In this document: piece by piece, positions 1 through 14,776 of the stretch
Layout: each line of letters begins with the position of its first letter
How positions within the stretch are numbered: position 1 is the stretch's first letter
Source: Delphinus delphis
Lineage: Eukaryota > Chordata > Mammalia > Artiodactyla > Delphinidae
Length of the DNA stretch: 64,000 nt
Direction of reading: 5' to 3'
Assembly: GCF_949987515.2 (NCBI RefSeq)
Contig: NC_082687.1
Location: 120,695,838 to 120,759,837 of the forward strand
Notes under the pieces: model-generated
The model's database searches: none
What the model was told of the DNA's origin: nothing
Seen by the model: the letters and a program-made list of their open reading frames with translations, nothing else
Position numbers and translations under genes: made by a program

Positions 1-171
1 GGCAAGATTTTTATTTATGTCTAGTGCAGACCCTAAAGACAATCTTCCAGTTAACATAGTATTTTCAGGCTTTTTGGGGATCGGCGGACAACTTGTTCTG
101 TTGGGCATATTCAGTCTCTTTTTCAACTGGATCCTTCCCATTGACATTTAAACCTACTGATTTCTCTTTCA

Positions 172-387
172 CTTTTTTTTTTTTTTTTTTTTTTGCGGTG
201 CGCGGGCCTCTCACTGTTGTGGCCTCTCCTGTTGCGGAGCACAGGCTCCAGACGCGCAGGCTCAGCGGCCATGGCTCGCGGGCCTAGCTGCTCCGCGGCA
301 TGTGGGATCTTCCCGGACCGGGGCACGAACCCGTGTCCGCTGCATCGGCAGGCGGACTCTCAACCACTGCGCCACCAGGGAAGCCCC
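172..387 (-). mobile_element. CHR-type SINE (cetacean tRNA-derived)
   Basis: Antisense copy: a T tract, then the reverse complement of the tRNA-like body, ending at the ccaccagggaagcc head. The target-site duplication ttctctttca is visible at 162-171 and 388-397. Confidence 0.93.
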
Positions 388-404
388 TTCTCTTTCATCT
401 TTAA

Positions 405-905
405 ACAAAAGCTCCACACTTCTTATCACCACCCTCCACTGCAAGACTTCTTAAAAGGAGGGGTCCCTGCCTCCTCATCTCTCACTTACTCCATAGCCTA
501 TTCCTATTTGACATCCACCTCATTATTCCATGGAAACTGCCTGTACCCTGGTCACTGATGATCTCCACGTTGGTAAATCCAATGGATGGTTTTTCATTAC
601 TTACTTTACTTGACCCCTCAGCAGCTTTTGGTATTGTCAGCCATTTCTATCTTCTTGAAACACTTTATTTCTTGACTTACGTGTCATCAAAATCAACGAG
701 TTTTTCTCCTTCCTTTGGTTGGTACTTCATCAGTTCCCTTTGCAGGCTCACCCTCTTCCACCTAACCATCAGATGTAGAAGTTCCTTATTTCTTAGTCCT
801 AAACCCTCTTTTTCTCTCTATAAATCTTCTTTCTTTGGCAAGTTCATCCAGTGTCCAGCGTTTCCTTCCCATTTACCCTTATTATTTTCAGATTTGTATT
901 TGTAA
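405..905 (+). repeat. Possible old CR1/L2-like LINE fragment
   Basis: The T/C-rich text around 590-880 (acttgacccctcagcagc, then ccaaccac-like and ctcttccacctaaccatcag phrases) resembles mid-body CR1/L2-clade LINE sequence. This explains the otherwise puzzling open frames here. Family and ends uncertain. Confidence 0.35.
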
Positions 906-1188
906 TTTAGATTGTTCTGAGTCTTGATTTAATTGTCTTCTAGATCAATGCTTCTCAAACTCCATAGGGAAGGTTTAAAAATTTACAACACATCACAGAT
1001 CAGCACTGTTGTAAAATATGATAAAAGTAAATTATTGGAAAAATAAGTTAAAAAAGAGAAATTTTTATTAGATTCAACAGATGTAAAATTACTCTGTCAA
1101 ATTGCAATAAAAGCTTCTAAATGCATATTCTCATTTTTTCTACTTACTTCATCATGAACAGTATCAGATAGTTTGTGGACCACACTTT

Positions 1189-2536
1189 TTTTTTTTTAAT
1201 TGAAGTATAGTTGACGAACAGTATTAGTTTCAGGTGTAAGTCATAGTGATTCACTTTTAAATACATTAGGAAATGATCACCTTTAAAGTCTAGTAACCAA
1301 CCGTCTGTCACCATCCACAGTTATTTCAGTATTGACTATATTCCTTATGCTGTACATTACATCTCTGTGACTTATTTACTTTATAACTGGAAGTTTGTAC
1401 CTCTTAATCGCCTTCCCCTGTGTGCCTAGCCCCCTCACCCTCCTCCCATCTAGCAAATATCCCTTTGTTCTTTGTATCTATGAGTCTGTTTCTGTGTTTT
1501 GTTTTTTAGATTCCACATATAAGTGAAACCATCTGATCCTGATCTTTCTCTGACTTATTTCACTTGGCATAATACCCTCTAGATCCATCCGTGTTGTTGC
1601 AAATGGGAAGATTTCATTCTTTTTTATGGCTGAGTAATATTTCATTGTAATATATGTGTATAAAAGTTACTTATGTATTTTGGATATTAACCCCTTATCA
1701 GATATATCATTTGCAGATATATTCTCTCATTCAGTAGGCTGTCTTTTTGTTTCGTTGATGGTTTCCTTCATTGTGCAAAAGCTTTTTAGTTTGATGTAGT
1801 CTCATTTATTTTTGCTTTTGTTGCCCTTGCCTCAGGAGACAGATCCAAAAAATACTGCTAAGACCAACTTCAAAGAGTTTACTGTATATATTTTTTCTAG
1901 GAGTTTTATGGTTTCAGGTCTTATATTTAAAGTCTTTAATCCATTTTGAGTTTATTTTGTACATGGTGTAAGAAAGTGATCCAGTTTGATTCTTTTGCAT
2001 GTAGCTGTCTAGTTTTCCCAACACCATTTATTGAAGAGGCTCTCTTTTGCCCATTATATATTCTTACCTCTTTTGTCATCAATTAATTTCCCCTATAGGT
2101 GTGGTTCATTTCTGAGCTCTCTATTCTGTTTCATTGATCTATGTGTCTGTTTTTGTGCCAGTACCATACTGTTCTAATTACTATAACTTTGCAGTATAGT
2201 TTGAAATCAGGGAGCATGCTACCTCCATCTTTGTTCTTTCTCAAGATTGCTGTGGCTATTCCAGTTCCATATGGATTTTAGGATCATTAGTTCTAGTTCT
2301 GTGGGAAATGCCATTAGTATTTTGATAGGGATTGCATTGAATCTGTAGATTGCTTTAGGTGGTAGTATAGACATTTGAACAATATTGATTCTTCCAATCT
2401 GTGAGCACAGTATATCTTTCCATTTATTTGTGTCTTCAGTTTCTTTCATCAGAGTCTTATAGTTTTCCGAGTACAAGTCTTTCACCCTCTTGGTTAAATT
2501 TATTGGATGCAGTTGTAAATGGGATTGTTTTCTTAA
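1189..2536 (-). mobile_element. 5'-truncated L1, antisense
   Basis: It starts with the T tract of an inverted L1 tail and continues through the L1 3'UTR into the ORF2 C-terminal part. On the minus strand (about 2219-2535) the product contains [17 protein letters not shown] and [12 protein letters not shown], a conserved L1 ORF2p C-terminal region. It is broken by stops. Imperfect ~17-bp target duplications (tttgtggaccacacttt at 1172-1188, tttgtggtccatacttt at 2537-2553) mark both ends. Confidence 0.88.
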
Positions 2537-2689
2537 TTTGTGGTCCATACTTTGAATATAGCACTGTGCTATACCTCTTCTTTTGGACTTTTCAAAGATA
2601 CTTCAGGACTGACTTCCTGAAGTCAGATTTCCTCCAACAAAACAAATGAGCTCTGTTCAGTCTTTCTCATTGTAGAATTCAGAAATCTA

Positions 2690-3465
2690 AGATTCCTTCA
2701 TGACACCGCTCTCTTACATCTCACATTATCCAGTCCACCACCACGTCCTGTTTACTAAGTATTTCCCATGTTCCACTTCTGCACTCCCTTCCCACTGCTT
2801 CAACCTTAATCTCAGACACCATACTCTCTCACCTGGACTACTACACTAGCTGCTCTCTTCCAATTCCTTTTCCACTCTGCAGACAGAATGATCTTTTAAA
2901 ATAAAAATCCTGTCACGACCCTGCTTTTCATCACTAACTGGCCTCCAATTACTGTCAGATTAAAGACAAGGAGCTTGATAAAGCCCACTGCCCTGGGTGG
3001 TCTTGACCTTCCTTATGTGGTTCCTTGTTTCCCACCACTCTGCCTGTACTTTTCCCCTCAGATGGACAATGCTGTCTTTTGTCAAGGATGTCTGTACAAG
3101 CTCTTCTTTTTGCTGAGAATTGTCTTCCCCCTCCCGCTCTTCATTTAGTTAATTTTATTCTTCCTTCAGACCTGAATTTAAATATTCTTGGAGAAGCATT
3201 CTCTGATTCTTCCAAATTAGATCTGATCCTGCATTATAGCCTCTCTTAGGACTCTTAGTTTTTCTTTAATTGCATTAATCTTAGTTTAGAATTGTACAGT
3301 TATTTAGTGATTGTTTAATAACTCTCATTCTATTAAGTTATAAACTCCATGAGGCCAAGGACTGTGTCTGTTTTTGTTCACCTTATTTCCCCAGTGCCTA
3401 GTGTAGTATCCTGCCATATAGTGGGCACATGGTAAATATTTGCTGAATGAACAAATGAAGGGTGG
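2690..3465 (+). mobile_element. L2 LINE, 3' part
   Basis: It contains typical L2 phrases in order: cacctggactactacac, agaatgatctttt, a long C/T-rich segment, then the 3' end with ctccatgaggccaaggactg, agtgcctagtgtagt and atttgctgaatgaacaaatg. Old and diverged. Confidence 0.75.
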
Positions 3466-5251
3466 GTGGTTGTTTGAAATTACCTTTACTATCTCATTAG
3501 TTAATCTGGCACATAAGGTGCTCAGTAAGTGTGAAGTTAATTAATAGGAAGTAGATGTAGAGATATATTTTTAAAGTAATGAAGGAGTGAGGACTGGTGA
3601 AAATTGTGCGGGGGATAGCTTACATAGATTTGGATGCTGTAAGCAGAGAATACAATGGAAATGTATTAGGAAGTAAAGCCAACAGATGGGAATTTGATCA
3701 TGATCTCCATTGCTGATAGGGAGGAAATGGAGGTAGAGAAGTGTGTGATGTTTCAAATCTTGGTGCAGGATAGGATGGAGGGAAGAGAGGAAGAAAACTT
3801 AGAATCTTGTCAGGGACTGAGTACCCGCCTCAAGGTAATTATCAAGAGGGAAGGGTAATTCATTGAGGTTTCCTTTATTAGGAAGAAAGAAGTGGCAGAA
3901 ACTGAACATTATGAGGTTATCAAACAGGACGCTTTGCTCTTATTCCTGGGTAAACTGTGTAAGAGACCTGGTGCTCATAGGAAAGTTGAATTTCTTTTCA
4001 GCCTGTCATATTTTAAAAAATGCTTATTTTATGCTCAGTTCTGTTAATCTTAGCCCTGGGAGATGCTTTGTTTTTCTAGATTTGTTCATCTGATGACAGA
4101 GGGAAAATAAATGTGTTGGGGAAGTTACTTCGCAGTGGCAGAGAATGATGTAAATCAGACATACCTCATGGTTTTGCTTTTGTTGACTTAGTTCCTTTTT
4201 AGTTACAAAAGATCTGTTTTTCTGATTATGAAAGAACACTAATACTAGTCAGAGCTCTGTGATTATGATATATGTGATTGTAAGTTTTATAATAAAGTTT
4301 ATGTGAGAGGCATCATAAGCGTTACATGGATTTTGTGCTGAAAAGAAAAATATTGTATACTCATCTACTGCATTCATTCATTTCATGCATATTTGTTATG
4401 CATCTGCTATATTTGATGCACTCCTAGGCGCTGGAGTTACAAAGATGAATATGACCCATTTCCTGTTACAAAGCAGTATATTGTTAAAGGAAAGTCAGAT
4501 TGTAAAATAAATGAATATTGTGATAACTGCTAGTATCTGGCAACATAGGGTGCTGGGAGCATCAGAGGAGGGACAGCTAACCAAATGTGGAGCTTGAGGG
4601 AGTGTGTGGGCAGGGGTGGAGATGTTAGCATATCATTTTCAGAGGTTTTGAAACTGGACTGAATTCTGGGCCCCTTCTTTGGCCAAAAGTTGAAAGCTCT
4701 AATGGTCATTTGAGTCGGTGTGTGTTCGCCTAAGGAATAAGACTTGTGTTATTGTTATCCATGTGTTCCTGGGAATAGAAAGGAAGAATGTCTGGTTGCT
4801 ATCCTGTGGGTGAGAAGTGGAAACATAACTTAATCCTCCAGAGCCAGATGATGTGTCATTTCCCCAGTTCAAGCCTTTGAGTACTAGTAGCCAACTCAAC
4901 TTAGAATCTGTAATATGGAAATTTCAGAATGCAAGTATGAAAAGCCCTACTGCAAGTATGTTCAGTTAGTAATGAAATTAGAGATTTTTTTTTAAAATAA
5001 TGAAAACCAATACCTACCCCATAAAACATCCTTTTTTAGTTAGCAGTCATATTGTCAGTGGATCCTCACAAAGGTTTGGTTTTAAGTCTGATTGCTAAAA
5101 TAAGGAGGGTTGGGACAGTAGTCTCTCCAGGGTTTGTTAAGTGCATTCGTATGGTCATGTGGATAAAGGATTTTTATTTACTCCAAAAGAAAGCATGCTT
5201 TAACTTCAGTTACAAATAGTGCAAAAATAATTTTCTTTTCCTTCTTGGTAG
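3466..5251. other. Intronic sequence without recognised genes
   Basis: Nothing beyond ordinary intronic sequence was recognised. Around 4365-4650 there is a phrase (gcactcctaggcgctggagt followed by acaaagatgaat) seen in an ancient mammalian interspersed repeat, but I cannot name it. Confidence 0.6.
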
Positions 5252-5373
5252 ACGACAAAGTTCCTAAAGCATTCCAGAATTCCCTTGTTCAACTTGGACT
5301 CAACACCATGAAGTCTGCAAACATATGTATTGGTCGACCAGTGTTGCTTACCAGTTTGGATGGAAAGCAAGAG
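5252..5373 (+). CDS. AFG2A: AFG2A coding exon, probable exon 2 (N-terminal domain start)
   Basis: This 122-bp exon follows the acceptor cttcttggtag and ends at the donor GAG|gtgaga. It begins with the last two bases of a split codon and reads [16 protein letters not shown], then continues through the segment [14 protein letters not shown]. It opens the Cdc48-N-like substrate and cofactor domain, where the double-psi barrel starts. Because it begins mid-codon and has no plausible initiator, the start codon must be in an upstream exon not seen here. The reading frame passes in phase 0 into the exon at 6405. Confidence 0.92.
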
Positions 5374-6404
5374 GTGAGAGTCCTTTTCATTTCCTTACTT
5401 TAGAAATATTTCAGATGTTTTTGATTTTAATTTTCAACACAAGCAGTAATAAATGAAAAGCTGTATCTTACAAGACCCTCACATCTATGTAAACTTTTCC
5501 TTCCTTTGATACCCTCTGAGTTGTAGGCCCTAAGTGCCATGACGTAGAAAGAAGCCTTTCCTCCAGAGGTAGTGACACACTACCAGCCCTATTTCTCCCA
5601 GTCTGTTAGTTGTATTTCTTCACAGAAATGTTATTTTGGGTCACCTGTTTTGTACGTAAATATTTGATTACCCTCCGTTTGTCCTGGCTACCATTCATCA
5701 TACCTGAGACTCTAAGTCCAGAACCTTTCCTGGGTCATTTTGGCAGCTTAGCTTTCTTCCTCTGACTCTGCCATGTCTTCTGCTGCTGCTTCATCAGTCA
5801 ATGTTCTCTCATCCAGTGGGGTCCTCTCAAAATGTTTTGCAGTCTTGTATCTGCTGATGGCTTGCCTCCCATTCCTTTCATTGTTCTGGGCTTATACTGT
5901 AAAACATCCTTTACTGTGTTTTGTGGAAGAGAAGACTATAAATGTGTGAGCTCAGCCTGTTATCCGGAGCTAGAAATCTTTGAGTTTCTCCCTTACCATT
6001 TAAGTCGGTTGAGAACCAGGTTCCCATGGAGCTCTTGTACTGGGTCACTCGCTGTTTCCTAGATGTAGTTTATGCTCCAGACTGAACTACCTTACAGTTA
6101 GCTTGCCTTCAGTATTTTTTCTCATTTTTCTCTTATCACCTGTTAATGCCTTTGTCTCTTTTCTTAAATACACCTTTCAGCTCTTCCACCATTTTCACTG
6201 TGGTATTATTCCTAATCTTCACAAAAGAGATGTAATATTTATAAAAAAATAGTTTTTTTGTAACTGATGTCAAATCATAACTCCTTTGGGGTACGGACTG
6301 TGTTTTGCAGATCCATGTACTTGACTGTGCTTAGTTTTCTTCCTTATAAATGAATGATATTCTACAAATATTTATTATATTTTTGTTTCCTATGTTCTGG
6401 GCAG
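5374..6404 (+). other. AFG2A: AFG2A intron (1.0 kb)
   Basis: The intron runs from gtgaga to a rather purine-containing acceptor (tatgttctgggcag). The middle part (about 5480-6330) has a T/C-rich look with phrases resembling the 3' part of an old L2 LINE, for example around 6285-6335. The match is too decayed to call. No other gene or RNA was seen. Confidence 0.7.
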
Positions 6405-6562
6405 GTCTATACGGCCTGGCCTGTGGCAGGATTTCCTGGAGGCAAGGTTGGCCTGAGTGAAATGGCACAGAAGAATGTGGGTGTGAGGGTTGGTGATGCC
6501 ATCCACGTCCAGCCTGTTTTGGGTGCTGTGCTGCAGGCTGAGGAAATGGACGTGGCACTCAG
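6405..6562 (+). CDS. AFG2A: AFG2A coding exon, probable exon 3 (Cdc48-N double-psi barrel)
   Basis: This 158-bp exon starts in phase 0 (GTC TAT ACG) and ends two bases into a serine codon (CTC AG|gtttgg). It encodes [20 protein letters not shown], then a stretch containing [14 protein letters not shown] and ending AEEMDVALS. The glycine-rich and GDAIHVQP segments are typical of the Cdc48-type double-psi beta barrel that binds cofactors or substrate above the ATPase rings. The donor gtttgg departs from the gtragt consensus at +3 and +4 but keeps G at +5. The split codon is completed by the T at 10114. Confidence 0.94.
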
Positions 6563-6593
6563 GTTTGGCTCTTTTCTTTGGTGACTGTCTGGA

Positions 6594-6925
6594 TCAGTGC
6601 TGCCCAAATGAGTCACAAATGTGAACCACACATGTAATTTTTCATTTTCTAGTAGCCACATTTAAAAAGTGAAGAGAAAGAGAAAGTAATTGTAATGGTA
6701 TGTTTTATTTAACCAGTATATGTAAAGTCTTATTTGAATTTATAATAACTACAAAAAACTATTAACAAGATTTTTCATTCTGTTTTTCAAACTGAGTCTT
6801 CAAAATCCAGTGTGTTATGTTACACTTGTAGCATAACTCAATTTAGGCTAGCCACATTTTTAGCACTTGATAGCCGCATGTGGTGAGTGGCTAGTGGCCT
6901 TACTGTGTCAGACAGCACAAGCTAG
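6594..6925. repeat. Possible non-autonomous hAT-type DNA transposon remnant
   Basis: The left end (cagtgctgcccaaa) and the right end (ctgtgtcagacagcac) form a rough inverted pair, and the inner halves echo each other inversely (ctagtagccacattt against gctagccacatttt and gtggctagtgg). This looks like one of the old Charlie/MER-class MITE families common in mammals. Family not identified; ends approximate. Confidence 0.4.
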
Positions 6926-7349
6926 ATGGGTGCTATGTGATTTATGGACTATGGACTCTCTAATGTCCCGTGACTAGAATATGCCCTGACATTTCAGGTG
7001 AGAGGAATTGTTGTTGATGGATATTTGACAGTGTTTTTTTTTGTCTTGGTTTGCTTCTTGTCTTTTTTACAGTCGTAAAGACAGGAATAGATTACTGTGA
7101 TTTGGCAAGAAACAAGTTTTAATTAAGACTGCTCAAGCGAAGTGTACCTGATTCTGTATTTTAACTCATTGATTATTCGGTCAAATAAAACAATTATATC
7201 TATCCAATTTTTAAATAGTCCCCCACCAAAGATGACAAATATGGTTAAAGTATATCACCCATCCTCTTGAGTGTTCTGTATCTAATAGGATTTTTACTCA
7301 GTTTGCATATACAAGTCTTATCAAAATTTGTTTTAAAAAAAAAAATCTT

Positions 7350-7545
7350 GGGCTTCCCTGGTGGCGCAGTGGTTGAGAGTCCGCCTGCCGATGCAGGGGA
7401 CATGGGTTCGTGGCCCGGTCCAGGAAGATCCCACATGCCGCGGAGTGGCTAGGCCCGTGAGCCATGGCCGCTGAGCCTGCGCGTCCGGAGCCTGTGCTCC
7501 GCAACGGGAGAGGCCACAACAGTGAGAGGCGTACCACAAAAAATT
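7350..7545 (+). mobile_element. CHR-type SINE, sense
   Basis: The sense copy starts gggcttccctggtggcgcag and contains the A-box and B-box-like motifs and an A-rich tail. Target duplications aaaaatctt occur at 7341-7349 and 7546-7554. One of only two short CHR copies in sense orientation to the gene. Confidence 0.93.
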
Positions 7546-7774
7546 AAAAATCTTTTAATACTTTAATATCATGTTTGTAAAAACTTGGGGAATTTTATAT
7601 GCCAGAATCACAAAACATTTTTCAGTCATTAGCTTGATTTTGAGAAGTTTTCTTCACTTTTCTACTTTTGTAGGTTCCAAGCTTAAGCTTTGGTGTATTT
7701 TTTCTTTTAAAAACAGGAAAATGTCTTCAGTGCATTGATTAACAGTTTAACGAGCAACAAAATAAAAAGCCAGA

Positions 7775-7965
7775 AAGGAAAAGAGAACATGTGTTGAGCG
7801 TCAGCTGTGTACTAGCACACACACCCACACTTTCCTCTTTTTCTTCTCTCATTTAGTCCTCTAAACATCCAGCAAGGTATCCATATTTATCCCTCTTTAC
7901 AGATGAGGAAATGGGCTCAGTGAGGAGAAGTAACTTGCCCATTATTTTATGGTAATTTTTTAGTT
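7775..7965 (-). mobile_element. MIR SINE remnant
   Basis: The MIR core hallmark is present in antisense: tttacagatgaggaaatggg with ctcagtgaggagaagtaact and tgccc following. Confidence 0.75.
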
Positions 7966-8648
7966 AATTCAGGTTCAACAGGATTAATCTTCATACTGTT
8001 TTAAAACAGTGCTTTAGGTAGCAGTAATCAGTTGATTGGGTTTTTGATGATTACTAACAAATGTGACCTCTTGAGGGCGCAGCAGTCTTAGGTGATAATG
8101 ATTACCTACTATAGAGGGACTGTATATGTTTTAAATGGAAACTTGGTTTTTTATTTTAAAGAACCTTATGTTTTAAACATGGCAGAAGAACTTAGACAAG
8201 AAACTTAATTTCCAATAAGAAGAATCAGTTATTTTAGTCTGCTGTTTAAATCCTTCAGTCGTATCTGAAAAAGTTTATTATCAATATTAATGTTAGAGCT
8301 CCTTCTAGTGGAAATGATTTTATCTGTGCTTTTTTAAAAGCAAAACTGATCGTTTTACATATTTTACATATTTGTACATATTTGCAAATATCTTCTCTTC
8401 AAAGTTTAATAAAAGCAATTTAAGTAGTTTCAGAGTTCTTTAAACAAGTAAATTTAAGTATTTAAGGAAATATGTACAATCTTCTCTTTAGTTTATACAC
8501 GCAGTTGATTCATGAAATTTTCTCCTTGTTTTTCTCTCTCTTTTATATGAATACACAGTTGGTTCTCATTATTGGTGGTAGTTGTGTTCCATGATGTTGC
8601 CACAAATACTGAATTAGCGAATACTGAACTGCTGCTCCTAGGGAGGGG

Positions 8649-8649
8649 T

Positions 8650-8715
<66 letters not shown>
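8649..8715. repeat. (TG)n microsatellite, ~33 units
   Basis: Nearly pure TG dinucleotide tract, preceded by gtgtgtgagtg and followed by tctatatgtatgtg. Z-DNA-prone and very likely length-polymorphic. Confidence 0.97.
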
Positions 8716-8716
<1 letters not shown>

Positions 8717-8794
8717 TATATGTATGTGTGTATTTATTTAACACATATAAATATGTGAAAATATATATCTTATGTAGATTATAATCTTAAGTCC

Positions 8795-8955
8795 TTGAAA
8801 CAACTCATTCTGGTAGATTCTATTTTCTTTATTTTTCAAATGAGGAGAAGTGGCTCAGAAATATTAAGTGACTTGCCTGAGGCCACCCCATTAACAGATG
8901 TCAGAGTTAGGATGCAAACCCCCTCTGTGTGGTGCCAGAGCTGGAACTTTTCACG
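8795..8955 (-). mobile_element. MIR SINE remnant
   Basis: Contains ttttcaaatgaggagaagtg, then gtgacttgcctgaggccacc and the antisense MIR tail with cagagttaggatgcaaaccc. Confidence 0.75.
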
Positions 8956-10113
8956 CCATACTGCACTGCTCCCTACCCTGCCCAGCTTCCATCCTCTGGT
9001 CACCTCTGAATGAGAGTTGAAACAATAGGCCTTTTTCAGCCTCAGCTGGGAAAGTATTGGGTTACAGTTTTTGCCTGCTCTGTGCTCATCCACAAATGAC
9101 TGGCAAAGCTCTGCTAGTATTGATTTTGGGGTTATAAGCACATTTTAGCAAGTAGGTGAATTTGCATACGGAATTTTCAAATAATGTAGTTTGGCTGTAT
9201 TGATTTTGTTACTTGATAAGGTGGTTGGGAGCAAGGCTTAGATTTGGACCAGATGCTCCTGCTAATAAACCTTTTCCTGAGCTAAACCATTCTCCCTCTG
9301 TGATCTCTGGCAGAGCTCGCAACTGTAGGCTTCCTCTGCTGATATGGGCTGCTTACACACGGAGGAGGAGGGAAAATGCACATATTCTGAGAACTCTCTA
9401 AGAACGTGTTTCTTTACAAGTGTAATGATTTTTAGGCATGTTTCCTGTACTCAAACAAGCAATTTTCCTGGAAGACACAGTTTTTGGTCAGAAGAAGGCT
9501 TTTCCATTTTTTCTTAGGCATACCCTTTCTCTAGCATAAACTTGCACTGTACCATTACTCTGCTTTTTTTCTACCTCTTCAGATAACGTACTCTATAGGA
9601 TTTAAATTTCCTTAAAGATAATTTATAAATTATACAAAGAGAATAAAGTAAGCTATTAATAAGAGCCTTTCTCCAAGCTGGGCAAGTTCAGAAAGGAAAT
9701 GATTAATTGAGGCCAGTGTTTTTCCAATGTTTCTGACTATAACACACAATAAAAAACACATACTTTTCATTGTGATTTATTGCTCCTATACATCCACAGA
9801 TGTAGTACATAAATGTACACACGTGTGTACATGTATATACCGGAGTATATAGGGGTGTGTGTGTGTGGTGTGTAAGATAGTAAAGAAAACTGATTTAGGC
9901 CACTGGGACACCAAATTGCAAATGGTGTTTTCATGGCTATAAGAAGTATCTAAAAAGTGTAAATCATTCCAAAATTGTATAAATCATTTCCAGATTGTAA
10001 ACTAACGATTCTTTTGATTAGGTCTACATCACAACTGTGTACATGTCATTTTATATTACATTTTCGTTTCTGGTGTGCTTAATGCTGGTTTTTATTTCTC
10101 CCACCCTTCACAG

Positions 10114-10172
10114 TGACAAAAATGCAGATATTAATGAAGAACAACTGACTGCTTGTCTTCTGAGAAAACTAG
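10114..10172 (+). CDS. AFG2A: AFG2A coding exon, probable exon 4
   Basis: This 59-bp exon lies between acceptor ccacccttcacag and donor CTAG|gtgaga. Its first base completes the serine codon from the previous exon. It then encodes DKNADINEEQLTACLLRKL and leaves one base of an aspartate codon. It links the two subdomains of the Cdc48-N-like region. Being 59 nt, skipping it would shift the frame. Confidence 0.93.
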
Positions 10173-10813
10173 GTGAGATGTCTCTTTCATACGTTTTCTA
10201 AATGTTAAAAAGCAAGGCAGCAGCAAATAAACTGATGTGTCTTTGAGGTCTTGTGTACATAATGCTGTTCTTTAAAATAGTGTAGAGAATATTCTCAACG
10301 AATGAACGTTCTTTTAAGATAGGGATGTAGTATCTGCCGCTGCCCCCCACCCCCAACTGCCAAGTAATTGATTGGTAGTTGAGCAGTGGAGAGAATTTTT
10401 GACTTAACTGTGAGCAAAGTCAGTGGTAGAACTAAGACTTTTAACCCTTGAACTCTGTTCTTTCTGGTCAGGTATGTTATCTTGGAGTGTTGGTGTAGGT
10501 GTGCCATTTTAGCTTGGTTTGTTACTGAACATGGAATGCCTGCCTCTATGGGGTTATAGCTGATAGAATCCTAAATGTACTGAGTGTAGAGAATTTCAGA
10601 GAATTAGCTTGACCTTCTGTCTTCAGATAGTGCCCTATCATAGGGGAATATTAGGTCCTCTGTTTTTCATAACAGTTGTTTTATTAATACTTCCGTCTTT
10701 GATTTAGTCTTTTCAGTCAGATAGTTTTGTTAATAGATGAAATAAATTGCTATTTAAACTTTAAATGGGTGAAAAATTGTGCTAACGTATATATTTAATA
10801 AATTGTTTTCCAG
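10173..10813 (+). other. AFG2A: AFG2A intron (641 bp)
   Basis: Short AT-rich intron from gtgaga to gttttccag. Apart from a C-rich run near 10342-10355, no repeat or gene signal was recognised. Confidence 0.8.
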
Positions 10814-11458
10814 ATGGCAAGATTGTTTTACCAGGCAACTTTCTGTATTGCACATTCTATGGACGACCATGCAAGTTGCAAGTGTTGCGAGTGAAAGGAG
10901 CAGATGGCGCGATGTTGAGAAGGGCTCAGAATGACTCTGACACTGTTGCCCGGGGAATGGCCTCCAAGCCATCCAGTGTGGAAACTAGTACCCTGGATAT
11001 ATCCTTACAGCTAAGCCAGCTAGGTCTGGAAGTGCCCCAAAACCCAACATCAAGCAGTACTCCTTACAAACCAGGAGATGGCAGAATGATAAATAAAGCT
11101 GGTGGTGTTTTGTCAGGTGTTACACAGAGTCCTGGGAATGGAAGTGGACTTGGACTAGAGGCAGTCACAGGTCTTAAACGTTGTTCTCAGTCTGCCAGAG
11201 AAGGAAATGAGCAACCTGTCAATGAAGAGAGATTGCTAAAGTCACCCAGCGTGGGAGCACAGTGCAACACCGATACCTTTTATTTTATTTCTTCGACAAC
11301 AAGAGTCAATTTTACAAAGATTCGTACAAATTCAAAAGATCAAGACAACCAATTAAAAGTAACTTATGACATGATTGGTGGCTTAAATAGTCAGCTGAAA
11401 GAAATAAGAGAAATAATTGAATTACCTCTCAAACAGCCTGAGCTTTTCAAGAGTTATG
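10814..11458 (+). CDS. AFG2A: AFG2A coding exon, probable exon 5 (N-domain end, linker, D1 entry)
   Basis: This 645-bp exon is the longest in the window. It runs from acceptor ttgttttccag to donor TATG|gtatga. The first ~40 codons ([19 protein letters not shown], then [12 protein letters not shown]) finish the Cdc48-N-like domain. A middle part of roughly 110 residues is rich in Ser, Thr, Gly, Asn and Gln and looks disordered. The last ~60 residues start with [20 protein letters not shown] and run through [20 protein letters not shown] to [11 protein letters not shown], the standard entry into the first AAA module (DIGGL-like motif). The frame is open throughout. The split glycine codon is completed at 12416. 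Confidence 0.96.
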
Positions 11459-13047
<1,589 letters not shown>

Positions 13048-13104
13048 ATTCTATGGGGAGACTGAAGCAAGGTTACGTCAGATATTTGCTGAAGCCACTC
13101 TGCG
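13048..13104 (+). CDS. AFG2A: AFG2A coding exon, probable exon 7 (D1 pore loop), 57 bp
   Basis: This tiny exon follows acceptor ttatttgttacag. It completes lysine and encodes FYGETEARLRQIFAEATL, then two bases of an arginine codon. The KFYGE segment is the D1 pore loop that grips substrate. The donor CTGCG|gtattc is weak, lacking the usual A at +4 and G at +5. The exon length is 19 codons, and both borders cut codons at the same phase, so skipping it would keep the frame but remove the pore loop. Confidence 0.93.

Positions 13105-14776
<1,672 letters not shown>

Larger units (their letters stand above)
6563..10113 (+). other. AFG2A: AFG2A intron (3.6 kb)
   Basis: It holds a DNA-transposon-like stretch (6594-6925), a sense CHR SINE (7350-7545), two MIR remnants (7775-7965 and 8795-8955) and a long TG microsatellite (8649-8715). 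From about 8960 to 10113 I see only unique, AT-rich intronic sequence, with short alternating acgtgtgtac runs near 9820-9870. Confidence 0.75.

Noticed and set aside
7350..7440. Candidate tRNA gene from A- and B-box-like motifs
   Set aside because: The boxes belong to the SINE head. No cloverleaf with a proper acceptor stem or anticodon loop can be drawn, and the same text recurs at many sites.
8500..8640. Possible short DNA-transposon fragment before the TG tract (cattattggtggtagttgtg, aatactgaattagcgaatac)
   Set aside because: The phrasing looks familiar from an ancient mammalian repeat, but I could not define ends, termini or a family.
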